5,795 nucleotides of DNA, taken from an uncultured Clostridia bacterium. GTDB lineage: Bacteria; Bacillota; Clostridia; Oscillospirales; Ruminococcaceae. The notes under the pieces were generated by a model. That model was not told the origin of the DNA. It saw nothing but the letters and a program-made list of their open reading frames with translations, and did not search any database. The DNA is taken from positions 1-5,795 of the forward strand of contig CALCSA010000455.1 in assembly GCA_937894185.1 (NCBI GenBank). The letters run 5' to 3'. A program made the position numbers and the translations under genes. Shown here piece after piece: positions 1-5,127 of this stretch. The first letter of the stretch is position 1. Each line of letters starts with the position of its first letter.

Positions 1-114
1 ATCCAGAGCGACGGCTACAAATCCCTTAATGAAGGCGACAAGGTCACCTTCGACACCGAACAAGATCCTAAAAACAGCAGCAAACTGCGGGCTGTCAACG
101 TCAAACTTGCCTAA
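1..114 (+). CDS. Cold-shock-domain protein (CspA family), C-terminal part
   Basis: Frame 1 is open from the first base and ends at TAA 112-114, giving the last 37 residues of a protein whose start lies outside the window. The readable stretch contains I-Q-S-D-G-Y-K-S-L, then N-E-G-D-K-V-T-F-D, and ends A-V-N-V-K-L-A. This is the usual second half of a bacterial cold-shock domain: the end of the F-x-H-F/S-A-I-Q strand, the EGDKVTFD strand, and the final A-x-N-V strand. Family members are about 65-70 residue OB-fold proteins that bind single-stranded RNA and DNA, melt weak RNA structure and can act as transcription antiterminators. The two N-terminal RNP motifs are not visible because of the truncation. 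It sits directly upstream of a DEAD-box RNA helicase, another RNA-unwinding factor often linked to cold adaptation. Family assignment is confident; which paralogue it is cannot be told. Confidence 0.93.
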   Translation: MQSDGYKSLNEGDKVTFDTEQDPKNSSKLRAVNVKLA

Positions 115-130
115 AGCAAACGGATGTCGA

Positions 131-165
131 AAGCCGCCAATCCACGCAGTGGAGTGGCGGCTTTT
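131..165 (+). terminator. Intrinsic terminator or attenuator between the csp gene and the helicase gene
   Basis: AAGCCGCCA (131-139) pairs perfectly with TGGCGGCTT (155-163), and an inner stem CCAC/GTGG (142-145/149-152) closes a 3-nt loop. The stem runs into TTTT (162-165). It lies 16 nt after the cold-shock stop codon and ends about 25 nt before the helicase start. It therefore serves the cold-shock transcript and may also limit read-through into the helicase. Confidence 0.85.
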
Positions 166-189
166 ATATCGAATGTATTTAACACAGAA

Positions 190-1458
190 ATGGAGAATCT
201 TACTATCACAAACTTTCAAACATGGAATTTGTCCGAACACTTGTTGCGTGGACTTGCCAAAATGGGATACACACAGCCTTCTCCGGTGCAGGCGGCCGCC
301 ATTGGGCCCATGCTGGACAGGCAGGATTTATTGGTTCAGGCTCCGACCGGAACCGGAAAGACCGCTGCCTTTGGCATTCCGGTAGTGGAGCATGTGGATC
401 GCGCCGGCCGCCATATTCAAACCGTCATCCTCTGTCCCACCCGGGAGCTGGCGGTGCAAACCGCAAGAGTCCTCAAGCAGTTGGCCACCTTCAAGCCGGG
501 GGTGCGTATTCTGGCTCTCTATGGCGGTGAGCCGATTGCGCGGCAAATCTCGGCCCTTCGCCGCAGGCCCCAGATCATTGTGGCGACTCCGGGGCGGCTG
601 ATCGATCACATCCAACGCCGCACCACCCGCCTCAACCATGTGCAAAGCGTGATTCTGGACGAAGCCGACCGGATGCTGGATATGGGCTTTCGGGAGGACA
701 TCGACACCATCCTGCAGGGGATGCCCCAAGAGCGGCAAACCGTGCTCTTTTCCGCCACCATACCCGATGGTATTAAGAAAATCGCGGCGGAATACCAGCA
801 GGATGCCCGGCACATCGCCATCGAGCAGGAAACTCTTACCGTAGAGAAGATTCAACAGTTTTACTGTGAAGTTCGCAGGGACAAAACCCCGGTGCTGCTT
901 GAGCTTCTGCGGGAAAAGCAGTTTGACCTTTCCCTGATTTTTGTAGCCACCAAGGTCATGGCGGAAACCTTGGCGCGCCAGTTGTCCGATGCCGGTTTTC
1001 CTGCCGATTCTCTCCACGGTGATCTGAGGCAGTCCCAGCGGGATAAGGTGATGGAGCGTTACCGCAACGGCAAGGTGAGCATTCTGGTGGCAACCGATGT
1101 GGCCGCGCGGGGCATCGATGTCAATCAGATTGACGCTGTCATCAACTACGATATCCCCGGTGACTGCGAAAGCTACATCCATCGGATCGGGCGCACGGGC
1201 AGAGCCGATCAGGAGGGCTGCGCCTACACCCTTATCTACCCAAGAGAGCGGGGTAAGCTGCAGGGGATTATGCAAATAACCAAAGCTCCCATCCTGCCTA
1301 TTTCCCTCACCGAGGCGGAGAAACAGCGGGAGTTTTTCCCCCTTGAACCAAACCAAAAGGCTGCAAAGCAGAGTCAAAAGGGCCGATGGGCACAAAAGAA
1401 GCGGCGGGATTTCGGCGGTGGCCGAACCCGTCACACCTCTCGCAGGACGAGCCCTTAA
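190..1458 (+). CDS. DEAD-box ATP-dependent RNA helicase (RhlE/CshA-like)
   Basis: A 422-residue superfamily 2 RNA helicase that uses ATP to unwind short RNA duplexes, probably in ribosome assembly, mRNA turnover or cold adaptation. All core motifs are visible: Q motif with F9 and P-S-P-V-Q ending at Q34; motif I A-P-T-G-T-G-K-T (51-58); Ia P-T-R-E-L-A (83-88); G-G (112-113); Ib T-P-G-R (133-136); II D-E-A-D (157-160); III S-A-T (188-190); V A-T-D-V-A-A-R-G-I-D (301-310); VI H-R-I-G-R-T-G-R (331-338). The last about 45 residues are a basic K/R/Q/G-rich tail, a common RNA-binding extension. No catalytic residue is missing. The frame is open back to an ATG at 124, but that start falls in front of the terminator hairpin and would translate it, so ATG 190 is preferred. 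No good Shine-Dalgarno lies before 190, which leaves the exact start uncertain. It ends before two stem-loops. The subfamily is inferred from overall pattern only. Confidence 0.95.
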   Translation: MENLTITNFQTWNLSEHLLRGLAKMGYTQPSPVQAAAIGPMLDRQDLLVQAPTGTGKTAAFGIPVVEHVDRAGRHIQTVILCPTRELAVQTARVLKQLATFKPGVRILALYGGEPIARQISALRRRPQIIVATPGRLIDHIQRRTTRLNHVQSVILDEADRMLDMGFREDIDTILQGMPQERQTVLFSATIPDGIKKIAAEYQQDARHIAIEQETLTVEKIQQFYCEVRRDKTPVLLELLREKQFDLSLIFVATKVMAETLARQLSDAGFPADSLHGDLRQSQRDKVMERYRNGKVSILVATDVAARGIDVNQIDAVINYDIPGDCESYIHRIGRTGRADQEGCAYTLIYPRERGKLQGIMQITKAPILPISLTEAEKQREFFPLEPNQKAAKQSQKGRWAQKKRRDFGGGRTRHTSRRTSP

Positions 1459-1475
1459 TACCGGAATCTCCAGAC

Positions 1476-1510
1476 AAAACAGATGTGAGCGCAAATATCA
1501 CATCTGTTTT
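1476..1510 (+). terminator. Intrinsic terminator of the helicase gene
   Basis: A perfect 13-bp inverted repeat, AAAACAGATGTGA (1476-1488) with TCACATCTGTTTT (1498-1510), has a 9-nt loop. It is followed by ATTTTTG, so T-rich sequence continues past the stem. It starts 17 nt after the helicase stop. The A-tract on the left arm would let it work in both directions, but no gene on the - strand needs it. Confidence 0.88.
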
Positions 1511-1527
1511 ATTTTTGATGGTGGCCG

Positions 1528-1565
1528 CCGGATAAAAAAGATGCAGTTTTGTCTTTTTTATCCGG
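1528..1565 (+). repeat. Second perfect inverted repeat, possible second terminator or RNA element
   Basis: CCGGATAAAAAAGA (1528-1541) and TCTTTTTTATCCGG (1552-1565) are perfect 14-bp arms around a 10-nt loop. The run of six T lies inside the right arm instead of after it, and the sequence following the arm is TTTGTTTGTG. It could be a backup terminator, a transcript-end stabiliser, or part of the 5' region of the ACT-domain gene 62 nt downstream. The pairing is directly visible; the function is not. Confidence 0.7.
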
Positions 1566-1573
1566 TTTGTTTG

Positions 1574-1582
1574 TGTTAGGAT
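1574..1582 (+). promoter_or_regulatory. Weak candidate extended -10 promoter element for the ACT/DUF4317 pair
   Basis: TGTTAGGAT fits the TGn plus -10 layout with two mismatches to TATAAT. There is only a T-rich stretch at the -35 position, and that overlaps the right arm of the 1528-1565 inverted repeat. Some promoter is needed here because the terminator at 1476-1510 should cut off the helicase transcript, but this candidate is weak. Confidence 0.25.
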
Positions 1583-1627
1583 GAAACTGAACGATCCATC
1601 GCCGGGAAGTTGGAAAGGGGACATCTA

Positions 1628-1993
1628 ATGAAACTGGAAAAGCTGGAGCATGAATTCTCAGTTTGTCGAATTAAGGACGCCGCAGATATTGATTTAACGG
1701 ATGAGTTTTGCTTTGTGGGTAAAACGGATCAGGAACTCTCGCTGGTTTGCGTCACCCAAAGCGTACCTCAAAACATCGTTGCAAGGGAGGATGGCTGGAA
1801 GGGTTTTCGCATTCACGGGGTTTTGGACTTCTCTTTGGTGGGAATTCTATCCCGGATTGCAACGTTGTTGGCGGAACATCAAATTAGCATATTCGCCATA
1901 TCCACCTATGAGACCGATTACATTTTCACTCGATCGGAACAGTATGGCAAAGCGCTGGACCTGCTAGAGCAAGCAGGATATTCGATTAGCTAG
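1628..1993 (+). CDS. Small ACT-domain protein
   Basis: A 121-residue protein with a divergent N-terminal half and a recognisable C-terminal ACT domain, about residues 57-118. The core signature is D-F-S-L-V-G-I-L-S-R-I (67-77), then L-L-A-E-H-Q-I-S-I-F-A-I-S-T-Y-E-T-D-Y-I (80-99). ACT domains bind small ligands, often amino acids, at dimer interfaces. This stand-alone double-lobed type resembles the family to which the CASTOR arginine sensors are distantly related, but no ligand can be assigned here. The start at ATG 1628 is set by AAAGGGG (1614-1620) with 7-nt spacing; an in-frame TTG at 1610 lies before that site and is rejected. No catalytic domain is attached, so a sensor or regulatory role is inferred. 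The stop is 41 nt before the next start, which suggests co-transcription with the DUF4317 gene. Confidence 0.85.
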   Translation: MKLEKLEHEFSVCRIKDAADIDLTDEFCFVGKTDQELSLVCVTQSVPQNIVAREDGWKGFRIHGVLDFSLVGILSRIATLLAEHQISIFAISTYETDYIFTRSEQYGKALDLLEQAGYSIS

Positions 1994-2034
1994 TCATATA
2001 CAATACATATCCCATGAAATGGAGAGCATCTGTT

Positions 2035-3162
2035 ATGAATGAAAAAGAAATTGCGGAAATTCGCCGCCGCTTTCGTGCCGATAAAAGCAACATCACTCGC
2101 ATTCGCGGCTGCTACGTCAATGAGAATCGGGAAATTGTGTCGGAACTGAATCAGTTGCTGACTGTGATGTCCCAAGAGGAATCGGAAAGCCTGCTGACGA
2201 TTCTAAAGAAAACCATTTCCGGCACGGTGGGAAAGAACTTAATCGACATTGAATTCACCACCCAGCAGGTGGTGGGCAGCGAGGAGCACAAGCTGCTGAT
2301 GGCTCTGCGGGACTCGGCGCTGGAGGATGAGGCGGCGGTGCAAGACTTTTTCAGCCGGGTCATCGAGTCGCTGCATCTGGAGGAAAACTACCTGATTCTG
2401 CTGGCCTGCGATAAATACGATGTGCCCGGCTACTCCAAGGACGGCAGCAAGCGGGAGGATTCCTCCGAGGTGTTTACCTATTTTCTGTGCAGCATCTGCC
2501 CCGTCAAGCAGACAAAGCCTGCGCTGGGCTACTATGCTCTGGAAAACATCTTTCGCAATATCACGGCGGACTGGGTGGTGTCCCCGCCCGAACTGGGGTT
2601 CATGTTCCCCGCCTTTGACGACCGCAGCGCCAACCTTTACAACGCACTCTACTACACCCGTAACATCGCGGAAAGTAATCAGGAGTTTGTCAGCACGATT
2701 TTTAATGCCGAAGCTCCCATGCCTGCCGCGACACAGAAGGAAACCTTCCAATCGGTGCTGGAAGAAACCGTTTCCGAAGATTGTAGCTTTCATGTTGTGC
2801 AGGCGGTGCATCAGCAGTTGTCCGGTCTGATTGAGGAGCACAAAGTCAACAAGGTGCCGGAGCCTCTGGTCATCTCCAAAAATACGGTCAAAAGCGTGTT
2901 GCAGTCCTGCGGAGTTTCCCAGCCCCGTATGGAAGCCTTTGAGGAAAAATACGACGAAGCCTTTGGTCAGCAGGGGGAACTCAGCCCTCAAAACATCATC
3001 GACGCCAAACAGTTTGAGGTCCGCACCCCCAATGTCACCATCCGGGTGCAGCCGGGATGCAGCAATCTCGTGGAAACGCGAATCATCGACGGCAGGAAGT
3101 ACATCGTCATCCGCGCCGATGAAGGAGTCGAGGTCAACGGAGTTAACATCCATATTCAGTAG
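2035..3162 (+). CDS. DUF4317 family protein, function unknown
   Basis: A 375-residue, apparently cytoplasmic protein with no signal peptide or membrane segment. I recognise it as DUF4317 from its N-terminal block (E-I-R-R-R-F-R-A-D-K-S-N-I-T-R-I-R-G-C-Y-V, about residues 9-29) and the following K-K-T-I-S-G-T-V-G-K-N-L block. The family is widespread in Clostridia and has no established function. The middle has aromatic-rich patches and a conserved-looking Y-F-L-C-S-I-C-P-V-K segment. The C-terminus is rich in short beta-type hydrophobic/charged alternation (I-I-D-G-R-K-Y-I-V-I-R-A-D-E-G-V). The start at ATG 2035 is chosen because GGAG (2021-2024) sits 10 nt upstream; an in-frame ATG at 2014 lies before that site. 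The ACT-domain gene precedes it by 41 nt and a terminator follows it. Nothing visible indicates an enzymatic motif. Confidence 0.9.
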   Translation: MNEKEIAEIRRRFRADKSNITRIRGCYVNENREIVSELNQLLTVMSQEESESLLTILKKTISGTVGKNLIDIEFTTQQVVGSEEHKLLMALRDSALEDEAAVQDFFSRVIESLHLEENYLILLACDKYDVPGYSKDGSKREDSSEVFTYFLCSICPVKQTKPALGYYALENIFRNITADWVVSPPELGFMFPAFDDRSANLYNALYYTRNIAESNQEFVSTIFNAEAPMPAATQKETFQSVLEETVSEDCSFHVVQAVHQQLSGLIEEHKVNKVPEPLVISKNTVKSVLQSCGVSQPRMEAFEEKYDEAFGQQGELSPQNIIDAKQFEVRTPNVTIRVQPGCSNLVETRIIDGRKYIVIRADEGVEVNGVNIHIQ

Positions 3163-3188
3163 CGCCGGAGCCAAAGCGAAAGGGTTGC

Positions 3189-3233
3189 AAAGAAGGGCCG
3201 AAACATCCATCCGAGGTGTTCCGGCCCTTCTTT
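3189..3233 (+). terminator. Intrinsic terminator after the DUF4317 gene
   Basis: AAAGAAGGGCCG (3189-3200) pairs with CGGCCCTTCTTT (3222-3233). One A/C mismatch follows, then AACA/TGTT (3202-3205/3217-3220), closing an 11-nt loop. The GC core ends in CTTCTTT, followed by an A/T-rich run. It starts 26 nt after the stop codon and separates the ACT/DUF4317 unit from the permease unit. Confidence 0.88.
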
Positions 3234-3286
3234 AAAATATCCTCTTTCCGATGGATTATTTCCGAATCTTATCACTGTAAAACGGT

Positions 3287-3315
3287 TTGACATGATATTT
3301 AATATATGATAAAAT
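3287..3315 (+). promoter_or_regulatory. Sigma-A type promoter for the permease/amidohydrolase operon
   Basis: A perfect -35 box TTGACA (3287-3292) is followed after exactly 17 nt by TAAAAT (3310-3315), one mismatch from the -10 consensus. Both lie in A/T-rich sequence just after the preceding terminator. Transcription would start near 3322, giving an untranslated leader of about 340 nt before the permease start at 3664. Confidence 0.85.
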
Positions 3316-3417
3316 AAATCAATCATTTTACCTGATTATTATGGATTATATACATATGTTTGGCGTTCGTGCAGGAATACGGTGGTGTGTCCGTGCCTGC
3401 ATATCATAACAATTGAA

Positions 3418-3426
3418 AAGGGGAGG
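3418..3426 (+). promoter_or_regulatory. Very strong ribosome binding site in front of a mini-ORF
   Basis: AAGGGGAGG is the best Shine-Dalgarno sequence in the window. GGAGG ends 4 nt before the ATG at 3431. It serves only a 10-codon frame, about 240 nt ahead of the permease, which itself has a much weaker site. Confidence 0.55.
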
Positions 3427-3430
3427 TAGC

Positions 3431-3463
3431 ATGAAAAAAACAACATCCGGTCAGTATCTTTAG
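3431..3463 (+). CDS. Putative 10-codon leader peptide
   Basis: ATG at 3431 opens a frame encoding M-K-K-T-T-S-G-Q-Y-L and ends at TAG 3461-3463. The support is the strong AAGGGGAGG site 4 nt upstream and its position inside the leader between the promoter and the permease. A run of seven A directly follows the start codon; losing one A would shift to a 17-residue frame ending at TGA 3483-3485. There are no runs of a regulatory amino acid, so classical amino-acid attenuation is not indicated. It could be a true leader peptide, a ribosome docking site, or the remnant start of a decayed gene. Sequence alone does not decide. Confidence 0.4.
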   Translation: MKKTTSGQYL

Positions 3464-3663
3464 CAAAGGCGTAACCAAGTCATGAGGAACAACAAAACCT
3501 GCGCAAATGTTGCGGCAAAAACTCTATCTGCCTTTGAGGAAGATAGAACCTTATCATGGCCTTGCAGTCTGCCTTTCCGGTGGGAATGATCCCGGAAGGG
3601 ACAGGGGCTGCTCGTTCACTACTACTTGCGCCGCACCAAGCGGCGCGGATTGGATGGGTTAGT

Positions 3664-5091
3664 ATGGCAGATAAAAATCAAGTCAATGTATTGATAGAAT
3701 CGGTTGATGAAGAATACATGCTGTCTCCGGTTCCCATGGACAAACGGCGCTCCACCTTTAGCCAGTTGATGGTGTGGATTGGCTTTGGATATGTGGTGAC
3801 CGGACTGTATGTCGGCGGCGTATTGGCCGGCTTTGGCAATCAGCCCGGGGTGCCGCCCTCCGTTGCTCTTTTGGCCATTGCCCTGGGAATGGGCTCCCTG
3901 CTGATTATTACCTTTTTTCTGGGCGTGATCGCCCAAAGGACCGGGCTTAACCTTGCCCTGCTTTCCCGGTACTCCTACGGAGCCAAGGGAATTGTCATCC
4001 CCATGGCGGTTATGGCCCTTCTCACCTTTGGCTGGTTTGCCAGTATTGTGGGAATGATCGGGGATATTTGGGGTGGGTTTTTAGGAAACCCCTCCGACAT
4101 CATCGTCATCGATCCCGCCACCATGGGATTTTCCGGAATCAGCCCCATTACACTGGAAGTCTTTTTAGCCTGCTGGTTCTGGGGGCTTGTGTTCACCGTT
4201 TCGGCGGTGCTGGGCATCAAAGCCATTGAAGCGATTGCAACTCCCATCAGCCCGGTGATTTTGATCATCGCCATTTATGTGGGCGTCAAGATGATGAGCG
4301 ACGGCGGCGGTGTAGGAACCTTCTTCGAAAAAGCCAACCTGCTGGGTGGCCTTGGACTGGGTAAAGCCATTACCGTAGTGGTGGGCAGCTGGATTGCCGG
4401 CGCGGTAATGGGCGTTGATCTCTTCCGCTTTAACAAGAGCGTGAAAGCGGTGTTCTGGTGTGCGGCCTCCTGCTTTGTCTTTACCAACCCCCTGCTGAAC
4501 ATCGTGGGATACATCGGCGTGGTGCAGGTGGGACAGTTTAACTACTCCCAGTGGATGCTGGGCATCAGCTTCCTGTTTGCTCTGGTGGGCGTCATTGCCT
4601 GGACGGCCTCTCTGTGGACTACCGACAACGGCGAGTTGTACTGCAACTCCCTGTACACCGGCCCTATGCTGGACGCCTTTGGCATCAAGGCTAACCGCAA
4701 GGTGCTGGTTGTTATCTGCGGCGTACTGGGAACCTTTCTGGGAGCTATGGCCTTCTATCAAATCTTCTTCGCCAATTTTATCAACGCGTTGGGGGCTGTT
4801 GCCCCTCCACTTTGCGCTCCCATTCTGGCCGATTACTTTATAGTCAGCAAGGACAGAGCCAAGTACAATCTGGATTATTTGGAGCGGCAGCCCTCTGTCC
4901 GCTGGTCCGGAATCATCTCTTTTGCCATTGGCGGGCTGCTGGGATACATTTTTGAATACGTAGCCCCTCTGCCTCTGGGTCTGCCTTCGGGGCTGGTGGC
5001 CATGGCCATCTCCTTTATTGTCTACTCTGTGATTTACGGCCTGACCCCTGACCGGGCAGCCGACGAAGCTTTGGTAGCCCAAAAGGCGTAG
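3664..5091 (+). CDS. NCS1-family (CodB-like) nucleobase or related compound permease
   Basis: A 475-residue integral membrane transporter of the nucleobase:cation symporter-1 family. About 12 hydrophobic segments can be seen, for example near 35-56, 66-89, 109-132, 165-184, 194-209, 235-250, 262-287, 298-318, 347-374, 414-430 and 440-459. Family-type motifs include G-L-N-L-A-L-L-S-R-Y-S-Y-G-A-K-G (94-109), G-S-W-I-A-G-A-V-M-G-V-D-L-F-R-F (241-256), W-T-T-D-N-G-E-L-Y (318-326) and A-D-Y-F-I (389-393), comparable to the substrate and sodium-site helices of CodB-type carriers. Known substrates of the family include cytosine, uracil, allantoin, hydantoins and thiamine precursors; the one here is not determined. 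ATG 3664 is chosen because it gives a normal cytosolic N-terminus of about 34 residues and has GGATGGG (3652-3658) upstream. The frame is open to ATG 3556, but those 36 residues do not look like part of the family. The downstream hydrolase suggests uptake coupled to breakdown. Confidence 0.9.
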   Translation: MADKNQVNVLIESVDEEYMLSPVPMDKRRSTFSQLMVWIGFGYVVTGLYVGGVLAGFGNQPGVPPSVALLAIALGMGSLLIITFFLGVIAQRTGLNLALLSRYSYGAKGIVIPMAVMALLTFGWFASIVGMIGDIWGGFLGNPSDIIVIDPATMGFSGISPITLEVFLACWFWGLVFTVSAVLGIKAIEAIATPISPVILIIAIYVGVKMMSDGGGVGTFFEKANLLGGLGLGKAITVVVGSWIAGAVMGVDLFRFNKSVKAVFWCAASCFVFTNPLLNIVGYIGVVQVGQFNYSQWMLGISFLFALVGVIAWTASLWTTDNGELYCNSLYTGPMLDAFGIKANRKVLVVICGVLGTFLGAMAFYQIFFANFINALGAVAPPLCAPILADYFIVSKDRAKYNLDYLERQPSVRWSGIISFAIGGLLGYIFEYVAPLPLGLPSGLVAMAISFIVYSVIYGLTPDRAADEALVAQKA

Positions 5092-5127
5092 CATTCTGTA
5101 TTTGCATAAGAAAAGAGGCTTTATGAC

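Larger units (their letters stand above)
3322..3663 (+). promoter_or_regulatory. Long structured 5' leader, candidate cis-regulatory RNA
   Basis: This is the stretch between the promoter and the permease start. No reading frame gives a recognisable protein. Visible stem-loops: (a) TGCAGG/CCTGCA (3370-3375/3396-3401) with inner ACGG/CCGT (3379-3382/3391-3394); (b) TGCGCAA/TTGCG-G-CA (3500-3506/3510-3517, one bulged G); (c) TCTATC/GATAGA (3523-3528/3542-3547) with inner CCT/AGG; (d) a long composite helix 3564-3611: GCAG/CTGC, CTG/CAG, then CCTTTCC/GGAAGGG with a possible GG/CC extension; (e) GCGCCGC/GCGGCGC (3628-3634/3640-3646), perfect around ACCAA, 17 nt before the permease ATG. No stem has a T-run after it, so any control would more likely act on translation than on termination. 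I do not recognise a known riboswitch consensus (TPP, purine, guanidine, THF and cobalamin were considered). Structure is read by eye, not folded. Confidence 0.5.

Noticed and set aside
124..189. Earlier ATG for the helicase
   Set aside because: It would require translating the terminator hairpin, has no ribosome site, and adds 22 residues unlike the family.
328..1494. Long open frame on the - strand opposite the helicase (388 codons)
   Set aside because: It is a shadow of the codon pattern of the helicase gene: no recognisable domain, and the + strand carries every helicase motif.
1610..1627. TTG start for the ACT-domain protein
   Set aside because: The ribosome site AAAGGGG lies downstream of it and is correctly spaced for ATG 1628.
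2239..3210. Long open frame on the - strand opposite DUF4317 (323 codons)
   Set aside because: It has no recognisable protein features and lies fully opposite a well-supported gene and its terminator.
3330..3352. ACCTGATTATTATGGATTAT resembles the ACCTGA...GGATAAT part of a TPP riboswitch
   Set aside because: The upstream CTGAGA block and the flanking helices of the TPP aptamer are absent, and the region is simple A/T-rich sequence just after the promoter.
3556..3663. Upstream in-frame ATG giving the permease 36 more N-terminal residues
   Set aside because: The extra segment is not typical of NCS1 permeases, lies across two strong stem-loops, and the nearest purine-rich site (GAGG at 3536-3539) is too far from 3556. 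ATG 3664 gives a normal N-terminus.
4165..5094. Long open frame on the - strand opposite the permease (309 codons)
   Set aside because: The product is rich in H/Q/G from reverse-complemented hydrophobic codons, a typical antisense shadow.
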